From NCBI RefSeq assembly GCF_003984645.1, contig NZ_RWKI01000020.1, positions 1 through 64,000 on the forward strand: DNA of 64,000 nt, given 5' to 3'. Origin of the DNA: Variovorax sp. MHTC-1 (lineage in GTDB: Bacteria > Pseudomonadota > Gammaproteobacteria > Burkholderiales > Burkholderiaceae_C). Made by a program: the position numbers and the translations under genes. Shown here one piece after another: positions 23,987 to 32,045 of this stretch (the first letter of the stretch is position 1; every line of letters begins with the position of its first letter). The notes under the pieces were generated by a model, which saw only the letters and a program-made list of their open reading frames with translations, did not search any database and was not told where the DNA came from.

Positions 23987-25380
23987 GCGGCCGCGCCCTC
24001 GGCCGGCGCACTCGCCAGCTGGATCGGAATCGGCTTGATCGGCGCCTGCCCGCGCAGCCGGCCCACCTGCGCGAGCGGCTGGCCGCTCGCGTGCGCGAGC
24101 ATTTCGGCCGCCGCCGTGCCGCACATGCGGCCCTGGCAGCGGCCCATGCCGACGCGGGACAAGGCCTTGAGGCGGTTCATCTCGTCGGCGCCGCAGCTGC
24201 GCACGGTCTCGCGCAGCTCACCGGCGGTGACGTTCTCGCAGCGGCACACCACAAGCTCGTCGGGCGCATGGGCCGCCCAGTCCTGCGGAAAGGGAAAGGC
24301 GCGCTCCAGGCCGCGGCGAAAACCGACGAGCTTGCCGAGCTTGCGTTCCAGCGCCTGGGCGCGGACGGCGTCCACCTTCACCCCATGGTCGGTCAAGAGC
24401 GCCAGCGCAGCGCGCTCGCCGGCCCATTCGGCCGCATCGGCGCCCATGATGCCGGCGCCATCGCCTGCCAGGTAGACGCCGGCCACGCTGGAACGACCGG
24501 CCGCATCGCGCTCGGGCAGATGCGCGCGCTGCAGCGGCGCGAAGGCGAAGCGGCAGCCCAGCAGGTCGGCCAGCTGCGTTTCGGAACGCAAGGCGTAGCC
24601 GAAGCCGACCGCGTCGCATTCGAGCGTTTGTTCGCGCGTGCCGTCGTGCCAGGAGACGCCGCCGACGCGCGCATCGCCCAGCACCCGCAGCGGCCGGACG
24701 CCGCCATGAAGCAGCACGCCGCGGGCGCGCAGCCAGGCCACGTAGTAGAGCCCCTTGAGGAACACGGCCGGCTGCGAGAGCAGCGCCGGCACGGCCGCGA
24801 ACTGGTCGGCGAAGCGCGCGGTGTCGAGCACGGCCGCCACGTTCACGCCGGCCTTCGCGTATTGGCAGGCCACCAGGTAGAGCAGCGGGCCGGTGCCCAT
24901 GAAGACCACGCGCCGGCCGATCGCGCAGCCCTGGAATTTGAGCGCCACCTGCGCGCCGCCGAGGGTGTAGACGCCAGGCAGCGTCCAACCGGGCACGGGC
25001 AGCACGCGGTCGGTCGCGCCGGTCGCCACGATCAGCTGGCGATAGGGCACGCTGCGCGTGCTGCGGCTCGGGCCGTGCAGCACATCGAGCAGGCCGCCCT
25101 GGGCGTTCCACACCAGGCTGTCGGGCTGGTAGTCGATGCGGTCCTGCAGCCCGTCCAGCGCCGCGTGCATGGCGGTGGCGCGCGCGGCTTCGAAGCCGTA
25201 CAAGGTCTCGGGGGAACGCTGAAAGTTCGCCGGTGGCCGGCGGTAGATCTGGCCACCGGCACGGCCGGCTTCGTCGATCAGCACCGGCCGCAGGCCGTGC
25301 GCGACCAGCGCCTGCGCCGCGCGCACGCCGGCCGGGCCGGCGCCCACGATCACGGGTTGCAGCATGGCCTCTGCCGTCAT
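23983..25380 (-). CDS. FAD/NAD(P)-binding oxidoreductase with BFD-like [2Fe-2S] domain, alpha subunit
   Basis: 465 residues. N-terminal pyridine-nucleotide-disulfide-type domain with GAGPAG (13-18) and a second nucleotide loop near FMGTGPLLY; the C-terminal BFD-like domain carries C379, C381, C415 and C420 (CxC and CxxxxC) for a [2Fe-2S] cluster. This is the architecture of HcnB and of OoxA/LhpF-type alpha subunits. Four-base overlaps with both neighbours show that the three subunits are made together. Confidence 0.9.
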   Translation of the reverse strand: MTAEAMLQPVIVGAGPAGVRAAQALVAHGLRPVLIDEAGRAGGQIYRRPPANFQRSPETLYGFEAARATAMHAALDGLQDRIDYQPDSLVWNAQGGLLDVLHGPSRSTRSVPYRQLIVATGATDRVLPVPGWTLPGVYTLGGAQVALKFQGCAIGRRVVFMGTGPLLYLVACQYAKAGVNVAAVLDTARFADQFAAVPALLSQPAVFLKGLYYVAWLRARGVLLHGGVRPLRVLGDARVGGVSWHDGTREQTLECDAVGFGYALRSETQLADLLGCRFAFAPLQRAHLPERDAAGRSSVAGVYLAGDGAGIMGADAAEWAGERAALALLTDHGVKVDAVRAQALERKLGKLVGFRRGLERAFPFPQDWAAHAPDELVVCRCENVTAGELRETVRSCGADEMNRLKALSRVGMGRCQGRMCGTAAAEMLAHASGQPLAQVGRLRGQAPIKPIPIQLASAPAEGAAA

Positions 25381-25679
25381 GCAGGCTCCCCGCCGGTGAG
25401 CAACGCCATGCCGGGTTCGATGAAGGTGGAGCAGGCGCGCAGCCGGGCGCCATCGGCCGTCAGGATCCAGCAGTCCTGGCAGGCGCCCATCATGCAGAAG
25501 CCCGCACGCGGCGCGCCGCTGAATTCGTTGCGGCGCAGCTGGCCGCACTGGGTCAGCACGGCGGTCAGCACCGTGTCGCCGGCCAGGGCGCGAGCAGGCC
25601 GCCCGTCGAGCGTGAAGGCCACGGGAGCGCGACCGGACTCGGCCACACGGTACAGCAGAGGCTTGGCGAAACCGCTCAT
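25377..25679 (-). CDS. Small [2Fe-2S] protein, gamma subunit of the dehydrogenase (HcnA-like)
   Basis: 100 residues with plant-ferredoxin-type cysteines C62, C67, C70 and C83 in GFCMMGACQDC and RACS. The size and motif match HcnA and the gamma subunits of related amino-acid dehydrogenases. It should carry electrons from the flavin subunits to the respiratory chain. Start at ATG 25679, overlapping the permease stop by four bases. A long frame continues upstream in the permease gene but is only a shadow. Confidence 0.9.
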   Translation of the reverse strand: MSGFAKPLLYRVAESGRAPVAFTLDGRPARALAGDTVLTAVLTQCGQLRRNEFSGAPRAGFCMMGACQDCWILTADGARLRACSTFIEPGMALLTGGEPA

Positions 25680-26470
25680 CGGCGCCCCACCAGCACCCGG
25701 TCCAGCCCGTAGACGCGGTCGAGCACCACCATGGCGCAGGCCGTCACCGCCACCATCAGCGCCGACACCGCGGCCATCAGCGGATCGATCGATTCGGTCG
25801 CGTACATGTACATGCGCACCGGCAGCGTCACGGTGCTGGGCGCGGTCACGAAGATCGACATGGTCACCTCGTCGAAGCTGTTGATGAAGGCCAGCAACCA
25901 GCCGCCCGTCACGCCCGGCAGGATCATCGGCAAGGTGATGCGCCTGAACATGGTGGCCTGGCTCGCGCCGAGCGAGAGCGCAGCCTGCTCGGCGCTGCGA
26001 TCGAAGCCGACCAGCGCGGCGATCACCAAGCGCAGCGTGTAGGGCGTGACGATCAGCGCGTGGGCCAGCACCAGCCAGCCGAAGCTGCCGGTACCGCCGA
26101 CCAGCGCGAACAGGCGCAGCAGCGCCACGCCCAGCACCAGGTGCGGAATGATCAGCGGCGAGAGGAACAGGCCGTTGAGGAAGTCGCGCCCCGCGAACTC
26201 GTAGCGCGTGATCGCCATGCCGGCCGGCACCGCCAGCAGCGTGGCCAGCGTGGCCGAGGCGAGCGCCAGCCACAGGCTGTTCCAGAACGATTGCATGAAG
26301 TCGGGGTGCGCGAACACCGCTTCGAACCAGCGCAGCGAGAAGCGCGTGGTCGGGATGGTGAGCGTGTTCTCGGGCGTGAAGGCGACGATGCACACCACCA
26401 GCAGCGGTGCCAGCATGAAGGCGATGACGAGCGCGTTGAACGCGAGGGCCAGGGGTCCGTTCTTGCTCAT
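25676..26470 (-). CDS. ABC transporter permease, PotC type
   Basis: 264 residues with six hydrophobic helices and the EAA loop (ALSLGASQATMFRRITLPMILPG). PotC/PotI-like permease of the polyamine/opine/phosphonate transporter family. Pairs with the PotB-like permease encoded 4 bp upstream and with the ATPase. Part of the seven-gene operon. Confidence 0.93.
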   Translation of the reverse strand: MSKNGPLALAFNALVIAFMLAPLLVVCIVAFTPENTLTIPTTRFSLRWFEAVFAHPDFMQSFWNSLWLALASATLATLLAVPAGMAITRYEFAGRDFLNGLFLSPLIIPHLVLGVALLRLFALVGGTGSFGWLVLAHALIVTPYTLRLVIAALVGFDRSAEQAALSLGASQATMFRRITLPMILPGVTGGWLLAFINSFDEVTMSIFVTAPSTVTLPVRMYMYATESIDPLMAAVSALMVAVTACAMVVLDRVYGLDRVLVGRR

Positions 26471-26474
26471 GGCC

Positions 26475-27323
26475 CTACCCGAGCGCCTTTTTGTATCGGC
26501 CCTCGACCAGCCGGTTGTAGCTCAGCATGACGACGAGATTGGCCGCCAGCAGCGTCAGCGCGATGGCCGCGCCGAGCGGCCAGTTGAGCTCGTGCAGGTA
26601 CTCGTCGTAGACCACGGTCGCGACCATCTTCAGGCGCCGCCCGCCGAGCAGGCCCGGAATGGCGAAGGAGCTGGCCGACAGGCCGAACACGATCAGGCTG
26701 CCCGACAGCACGCCCGGCATGACCTGCGGCAGCACGACGCGGCGCAGCGTGGTGAAGTGCGAGGCCTTGAGCGAGAGCGCGGCGTTCTCGACGCCCGGGT
26801 CCAGCTTCTGCAGCGAGGTCCAGACCGGGATCACCATGAAGGGGAGCATCACGTGCACCAGCGCGATCACCACCGCGGTCTCGGTGTAGAGCATCTTCAC
26901 CGGGCCGAGGCCGACGAGCTTGAGCGACCCGTTGACCAGGCCTTCCGGCCCGAGCAGCATGCTCCAGCCGAAGGCCCGCACCACCACCGACACCAGGAGC
27001 GGCGCCAGCACCACCAGCAGCAGCACCGAGCGCCACGGGTTGCGCATGCGGCTCAGCACATAGGCCTCGGGGGTGCCGACGAGCACGCAGATCAGCGCCA
27101 CCAGGCCCGAGATCCAGAAGGTGCGCCAGAAGATGCCGTGGTAGTAGGAGTCGGTGAACACATGGGTGTAGTGCTCGAGCGTGAACTCGTCCGCCCGGGG
27201 GCCGGTGGCGGGGTCGTAGACGTTGAAGGACAGCACCGCCGTCAGCGCCAGCGGCACCAGCAGCAGCGCGGCGAACAGCAGCAGCGCCGGCCCGGACAGC
27301 CACCAGGGCGATGCCTTCTTCAT
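26475..27323 (-). CDS. ABC transporter permease, PotB type
   Basis: 282 residues, six hydrophobic helices, EAA loop in AALSLKASHFTTLRRVVLPQ. The N-terminal KKASPWWLSGPALLLFAALLLVPL is usual for PotB/PotH-type permeases. Its start overlaps the ATPase stop by four bases. It forms the heterodimeric channel with the PotC-type permease. Confidence 0.93.
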   Translation of the reverse strand: MKKASPWWLSGPALLLFAALLLVPLALTAVLSFNVYDPATGPRADEFTLEHYTHVFTDSYYHGIFWRTFWISGLVALICVLVGTPEAYVLSRMRNPWRSVLLLVVLAPLLVSVVVRAFGWSMLLGPEGLVNGSLKLVGLGPVKMLYTETAVVIALVHVMLPFMVIPVWTSLQKLDPGVENAALSLKASHFTTLRRVVLPQVMPGVLSGSLIVFGLSASSFAIPGLLGGRRLKMVATVVYDEYLHELNWPLGAAIALTLLAANLVVMLSYNRLVEGRYKKALG

Positions 27324-28402
27324 GCGGCCACCCGTTCGGCAGCCGCACGCTCTTCGGCGGGCAGCAGGCGCGTGCAGTGGTCGGGCCAGGCGAGCCCGGC
27401 CGCATGGCCTTCATCGAGCGCGGGCCGGCCGTCGTTGGGCGACAGCACCATCAGCTCGCCGACCGGCGTCGTCACGGCGTAAAGCCACTGGCTGCCGAGG
27501 AAGAAGCGCTCGCGCACCGTGCCGTCGAAGCGGCCGCGGCCGGCTTCCACCAGCTGCAGCTTTTCCGGCCGCACGCTGAGCAGCACCTGCGCGCCGACCT
27601 GGAAGCCGGCGTCGTCCACATCGACCGCGAACGGCCCCAGGTCGACGCGGCTGCGGGTGCCGTTCGCCACCACGCGCCCGGCCAGCAGGTTGGCCTTGCC
27701 CACGAAAGTGGAGATGAAGCGCGTGCGCGGATGCTCGTAGACGCGGTGCGGATGGTCGATCTGCGTGGCGCAGCCGCCTTCCATGACGACCACGCGGTCG
27801 CTGATCGACATCGCCTCGCTCTGGTCGTGCGTGACCATCACCGTGGTGGTGCCCACCTTGCGCTGGATCTGGCGCAGCTCGAACTGCATCTCCTCGCGCA
27901 GCTTGGCGTCCAGGTTGGAGAGCGGCTCGTCCAGGAGCAGCACCGGCGGCTCGATCACCAGCGCGCGGGCCAGCGCCACGCGCTGGCGCTGGCCGCCCGA
28001 GAGTTCGCGCGGATAGCGGGTGGCATGCGGCTCCAGGTGCACCAGGGACAGCGCCTGCGCCACGCGCTCGCGCCGCTCGGCCTTCGGCATCTTGCGCATC
28101 TCGAGGCCGAAGCTCACGTTGTCGGCCACCGTCATGTGCGGAAACAGCGCATAGGTCTGGAACACGATGCCCAGGCCGCGCGTGTTGGCCTTGGCGTGCG
28201 TGATGTCGCGCCCGGCCAGTTCGATGCGGCCGCTGCTCACGGCCTCGAAGCCCGCCACCATCTGCAGGGTGGTGGTCTTGCCGCAGCCCGAAGGCCCCAG
28301 CAGCGAAACGAATTCGCCTTTCTCCACCGACAGGCTCATGGCGGACACCGCGCAGGTGCTGCCGTAGAACTTGGTCAGCTCGGTGAGCTTGAGAAATGAC
28401 AT
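27320..28402 (-). CDS. ABC transporter ATPase, PotA type
   Basis: 360 residues from ATG 28402. Walker A GPSGCGKT (36-43), LSGGQ signature, Walker B with VLLLDEPLSNLD, and a C-terminal TOBE domain (about 280-350) as in PotA/FbpC ATPases. First gene of the seven-gene uptake-and-oxidation operon; the upstream 190 bp contains a palindrome and is shared with a divergent IclR regulator. Confidence 0.94.
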   Translation of the reverse strand: MSFLKLTELTKFYGSTCAVSAMSLSVEKGEFVSLLGPSGCGKTTTLQMVAGFEAVSSGRIELAGRDITHAKANTRGLGIVFQTYALFPHMTVADNVSFGLEMRKMPKAERRERVAQALSLVHLEPHATRYPRELSGGQRQRVALARALVIEPPVLLLDEPLSNLDAKLREEMQFELRQIQRKVGTTTVMVTHDQSEAMSISDRVVVMEGGCATQIDHPHRVYEHPRTRFISTFVGKANLLAGRVVANGTRSRVDLGPFAVDVDDAGFQVGAQVLLSVRPEKLQLVEAGRGRFDGTVRERFFLGSQWLYAVTTPVGELMVLSPNDGRPALDEGHAAGLAWPDHCTRLLPAEERAAAERVAA

Positions 28403-28534
28403 GAACAGGCCTTTCGTGGGGCGCACCCCGATGGGGCGGCAACTGAAGTCTTTCGTCGGAGTCGATTCACTCTATTGCAACGAATGCGCCAGATCACACA
28501 GGGTATTTCACTAATCAGAATCTTTTTCTTATTT

Positions 28535-28551
28535 ATTCCGTTCAATGGAAT
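28535..28551. promoter_or_regulatory. Palindrome in the IclR/ABC-operon divergent region
   Basis: ATTCC-GTTCAAT-GGAAT, a perfect 5-bp dyad with a 7-bp centre in an AT-rich stretch 44 bp before the IclR gene and 133 bp before the potA-like gene. IclR-family operators are often such TTCC/GGAA dyads. No convincing promoter hexamers were identified around it. Confidence 0.5.
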
Positions 28552-28594
28552 TTGTGGCGTAGACTGGCCGAACAACATTCCACCCTGCACAGGC

Positions 28595-29452
28595 ATGAGC
28601 ACCCCTTCTCCTTCCACCAGCGGCGTGCCGCGCGTCTTCGCCGTGATCCGGGCCCTCGCCGCGGTGCAGGCGGAGGGTGGACGCGTGACCCAGATCGCAC
28701 GCGCCGTCGGCCTGACCCAGGCCACCACGCACCGGCTGCTGCAATCGCTGGTGGCCGAAGGCATGGTCGACCAGGACGCGCGCAGCAAGCTGTACCGGCT
28801 GGGCATCGACTTCTTCGCGCTGGCCGCCAATGCGGGCAACCCGGGGGACCTGCGCACGCTGTGCCGCCCCGTGCTGTTGCGCCTGTGCGCGAGCCTGGGC
28901 GACAGCATCTTTCTGCTGGCGCGCAGCGGCTTCGATGCGGTGTGCCTGGACCGCAGCGAGGGGCCGTTTCCGATCCGTTCCTTCACCGGCGACGTCGGCG
29001 GGCGCATCGCGCTGGGCGTGGGCCAGGGCGCGCTCGCGATCCTGGCCTTCCTGCCGGAGGCCGAGCGCGAAGAGGTGATCCGCTTCAACCTGTCGCGCGT
29101 GCGCGAGTACGGCGTGTACGACGAGGTCTATCTGCGAACCGAGATCGAGCGCGTTCGCCAGGCGGGCTACGCGGGCCGCAGCACCGGCCTGCTCGAAGGC
29201 ATGGCCGGCGTCGCCGTCCCCATCTGCGACCGCGAGGGCCGCGCGGTTGCCGCACTGAGCGTGGGCACCATCGCCGACCGGCTCAACGCCGACCGCATGC
29301 CGACCGTGGTGGAGCTGCTCAAGCGCGAGGCCGCGGCCATCGGGCCGAAGATCAATCCCTTCGACGCGACGCTGCGCCGGCCTTCGCAGAGCCTGGCGAG
29401 CTCGCCGGCCGCGCAGCGGATCGAGCTGCCCGCGGCGCCGGGGCCGGCGTGA
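28595..29452 (+). CDS. IclR-family transcriptional regulator
   Basis: 285 residues from ATG 28595. N-terminal winged helix (RVTQIARAVGLTQATTHRLLQSLVAEGMV, about 30-60) followed by the IclR effector domain (about 85-265, with SVGTIADRLNADR near its end). Its place divergent to the seven-gene operon makes it the likely regulator of substrate uptake and oxidation. The last 101 bases overlap the convergent LysR gene. Confidence 0.92.
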   Translation: MSTPSPSTSGVPRVFAVIRALAAVQAEGGRVTQIARAVGLTQATTHRLLQSLVAEGMVDQDARSKLYRLGIDFFALAANAGNPGDLRTLCRPVLLRLCASLGDSIFLLARSGFDAVCLDRSEGPFPIRSFTGDVGGRIALGVGQGALAILAFLPEAEREEVIRFNLSRVREYGVYDEVYLRTEIERVRQAGYAGRSTGLLEGMAGVAVPICDREGRAVAALSVGTIADRLNADRMPTVVELLKREAAAIGPKINPFDATLRRPSQSLASSPAAQRIELPAAPGPA

Positions 29453-30356
29453 GGGCCGCGGCCCGGCTCTGGGCCACGATCCAGTCGCGAAAGGCCAGCA
29501 GCAGGGGCGTCTGGGCGCGCGACTCGGGGTACACGAGGTAGTAGGCGTCCGAACTCGTCAGCGCCTGCGGAAACAGCACGACCAAGGCGCCGGAGGCGAT
29601 CTCGGCCTCGACCAGAAAGCTCGGCAACAGCGCCGCGCCCAGCCCTGACACTGCGGCCTGGGCGATCATCGCGAACTGCTCGAAGCGCGGCCCGCGCAGT
29701 GCCTGCGCCGCGCTGCCGCCGGTTTGCTCGAACCACTCGGCCCACTGGGTCGGCCGGGTGCTCTGCTGCAGCAGCACGACCGAGGCCAGGTCCTGCATCC
29801 GGTGGATGCCGTGCTGCTGCTTGTAGGAAGGGCTGCACACAGGCACCACCTCTTCCTGCATCAGGTATTCGCAGGCGGCGCCAGCCCAGTGCGGCGCGCC
29901 GAAATGAATGGCCGCATCGAAGGGCTCCTGGGCGAAGTCGAAGGGCTCGGAGCGGGCCGCGAAGTTCACCGTGACCTCGGGATGGCGCGCCGCGAAATCG
30001 GGCAGGCGCGGAATCAGCCAGCGCGTACCGAGCGTGGGCAGCACGGCCAGGTTGAGCAGCCCGCCGCCGCCGGAGAGCGCCATGACCTTCTGCGTGGCGC
30101 CGGAGAACTGCTGCAGCGCGCCGCGCACGTCCGCGGCGTAGACCCGGCCGGCGTCGGTCAGCACCACGCGCTGGCGCACGCGGTGGAACAGGGCCACGCC
30201 CAGCTGGGCTTCGAGCTGGCGGATCTGCCGCGACACGGCGCTCTGCGTCAGGTGCAGCTCGTCGGCCGCGCGCGAGACGCTGGCGTGGCGCGCCGCAGCC
30301 TCGAAGGCCAGCAGGTCCGCGATCGGCGGCAGGAAGGTCTTGCGAAGCGTGGTCAT
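29352..30356 (-). CDS. LysR-family transcriptional regulator (GcvA-like)
   Basis: 334 residues. N-terminal helix-turn-helix (LLAFEAAARHASVSRAADELHLTQSAVSRQIRQLE, about 15-50) and GcvA-like effector domain with RWLIPRLPDF. The last 35 residues are Ala/Pro/Arg-rich and of low complexity where the gene overlaps the IclR gene by 101 bp, so the native end may have been extended. Divergent from the ALDH7 gene by 149 bp, with a LysR-type dyad between, so it probably controls that gene. Confidence 0.92.
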   Translation of the reverse strand: MTTLRKTFLPPIADLLAFEAAARHASVSRAADELHLTQSAVSRQIRQLEAQLGVALFHRVRQRVVLTDAGRVYAADVRGALQQFSGATQKVMALSGGGGLLNLAVLPTLGTRWLIPRLPDFAARHPEVTVNFAARSEPFDFAQEPFDAAIHFGAPHWAGAACEYLMQEEVVPVCSPSYKQQHGIHRMQDLASVVLLQQSTRPTQWAEWFEQTGGSAAQALRGPRFEQFAMIAQAAVSGLGAALLPSFLVEAEIASGALVVLFPQALTSSDAYYLVYPESRAQTPLLLAFRDWIVAQSRAAALTPAPAPRAARSAARPASSPGSAKAGAASRRRD

Positions 30357-30434
30357 GCGGCGGAGGAATGATCTGGCGGGAGGCTAGCGTAATCGCGCTG
30401 CGCAAAGTTCATTCCTTCCGAGCATCAAGTCTTT

Positions 30435-30457
30435 CCGATTTTTTGCTATGCAATCGG
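30435..30457. promoter_or_regulatory. LysR-type operator CCGATT-N11-AATCGG
   Basis: Perfect 6-bp dyad with 11-bp centre, containing the classical T-N11-A LysR core, 78 bp before the divergent LysR start and 48 bp before the ALDH start. Strong candidate for the regulator's recognition site. Confidence 0.6.
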
Positions 30458-30505
30458 CCCGGCGTGGCGGATATTGATGCCCTCCTGTTCTCGAACGCGA
30501 ATCCC

Positions 30506-32041
30506 ATGCCGCAAGCCTTCACCTCCTCCGTCGCCACCGAAGTCGATCAGCTGCTGCAGCGCTTGGGCGTGCCCCACGCCGCCTACACCGGCGGCGACCT
30601 GCCGGTGCGCTCCCCGATCACCGGCGAGCCGATCGCCGCCGTGGCGCAGACCACGCCGGCCGAAGCCACCGAGGCCATCGGCCGGGCGCACGCGGCCTAC
30701 CAGGCATGGCGCAGCGTGCCGGCGCCGCGCCGCGGCGAACTCGTGCGCCTGCTTGGCGAGGAGCTGCGCGCGGCCAAGGCCGACCTGGGCCGGCTGGTCA
30801 CGCTGGAGGCCGGCAAGATTCCGTCCGAAGGCGCCGGCGAGGTGCAGGAAATGATCGACATCTGCGACTTCGCGGTCGGCCTGTCGCGCCAACTCTACGG
30901 CCTGACGCTGGCCACCGAGCGCGCCGAGCACCGCATGATGGAAAGCTGGCATCCGCTGGGGGTCTGCGGCGTCATCTCGGCCTTCAACTTCCCGGTGGCC
31001 GTGTGGTCGTGGAATGCCGCGCTGGCGCTGGTCTGCGGCGACGCGGTGGTGTGGAAGCCGTCCGAGAAGACGCCGCTCACCGCGCTGGCCACGCACGCCA
31101 TCGCGCAGCGCGCGCTGGCGCGCTTCGGCGATGCGCCCGAGGGCCTGCTGGAACTGCTGCTCGGCCAGCGCGCCGTCGGCGAAGTGCTGGTGGACGACCA
31201 CCGCGTGGCGGTGCTGTCGGCCACCGGCTCCACCGCCATGGGGCGCCAGGTCGCACCGCGCCTGGCGGCGCGTTTCGCCCGCGCGATCCTGGAGCTGGGC
31301 GGCAACAACGCGGCCATCGTCGCCCCGTCGGCCGACCTCGACCTCGCGTTGCGTGCCATCGCCTTCTCCGCGATGGGCACGGCCGGGCAGCGCTGCACGA
31401 CGCTGCGCCGCCTGTTCGTGCACGACGGCGTGTACGACACGCTGGTGCCGCGGCTCGCCAAGGTCTACGGCAGCGTGCAGGTGGGCGATCCGCGCGCGCC
31501 GGGCACGCTGGTGGGGCCGCTGATCGACAGCGCCGCCTTCGAGGGCATGCAGAAGGCACTGCAGGAAAGCCGCGAGGCCGGAGCGACGGTGCATGGCGGC
31601 GGACGCGTCGACGGCATCGCGGGCGACGGCGCCTTCTACGTGCGGCCGGCCCTGGTGGAGCTGGCCGCGCACGCCGGCCCGGTGCTGCGCGAAACCTTCG
31701 CGCCCATCCTGTACGTGCTGCGCTACCGATCGCTCGACGACGCGATCGCCTGGCACAACGAAGTCGGCGCCGGCCTGTCGTCGTCCATCTTCACCTTGAA
31801 CGTGCGCGAGGCCGAGCGCTTCATCTCGAGCACGGGTTCGGACTGCGGCATCGCCAACGTCAACATCGGCCCGAGCGGCGCCGAGATCGGCGGCGCCTTC
31901 GGCGGCGAGAAGGAGACCGGCGGCGGGCGCGAGGCCGGCTCCGACAGCTGGAAGGCCTACATGCGCCGCGCCACCAACACCATCAACTATTCCACCGCCC
32001 TGCCGCTGGCGCAGGGCGTGACCTTCGACATCGAGGGCTGA
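30506..32041 (+). CDS. amaB: ALDH7-family semialdehyde dehydrogenase (piperideine-6-carboxylate/aminoadipate-semialdehyde type)
   Basis: 511 residues; NAD-dependent aldehyde dehydrogenase closely resembling antiquitin/AmaB: EVQEMIDICDFAVGLSRQLYG, MMESWHPLGVCGVISAFNFP, the ELGGNNA glutamate motif and catalytic Cys297 in GQRCTT. AmaB-type enzymes oxidise 2-aminoadipate semialdehyde (in equilibrium with piperideine-6-carboxylate) to 2-aminoadipate in lysine and pipecolate catabolism. Start ATG 30506. Four bases separate its stop from the TPP enzyme gene, so they are cotranscribed. The symbol is by resemblance only. Confidence 0.8.
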   Translation: MPQAFTSSVATEVDQLLQRLGVPHAAYTGGDLPVRSPITGEPIAAVAQTTPAEATEAIGRAHAAYQAWRSVPAPRRGELVRLLGEELRAAKADLGRLVTLEAGKIPSEGAGEVQEMIDICDFAVGLSRQLYGLTLATERAEHRMMESWHPLGVCGVISAFNFPVAVWSWNAALALVCGDAVVWKPSEKTPLTALATHAIAQRALARFGDAPEGLLELLLGQRAVGEVLVDDHRVAVLSATGSTAMGRQVAPRLAARFARAILELGGNNAAIVAPSADLDLALRAIAFSAMGTAGQRCTTLRRLFVHDGVYDTLVPRLAKVYGSVQVGDPRAPGTLVGPLIDSAAFEGMQKALQESREAGATVHGGGRVDGIAGDGAFYVRPALVELAAHAGPVLRETFAPILYVLRYRSLDDAIAWHNEVGAGLSSSIFTLNVREAERFISSTGSDCGIANVNIGPSGAEIGGAFGGEKETGGGREAGSDSWKAYMRRATNTINYSTALPLAQGVTFDIEG

Positions 32042-32045
32042 GCGC

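Noticed and set aside
21744..24011. 755-codon frame seeming to fuse the oxidoreductase and the substrate-binding protein
   Set aside because: The oxidoreductase is read in another frame; the binding protein has its own signal peptide and ATG at 22811.
22844..25679. Calling the three dehydrogenase subunits hydrogen cyanide synthase HcnABC
   Set aside because: The architecture matches, but the operon with a polyamine-type importer and the ALDH7 gene nearby points to catabolism; no cyanide-specific evidence exists.
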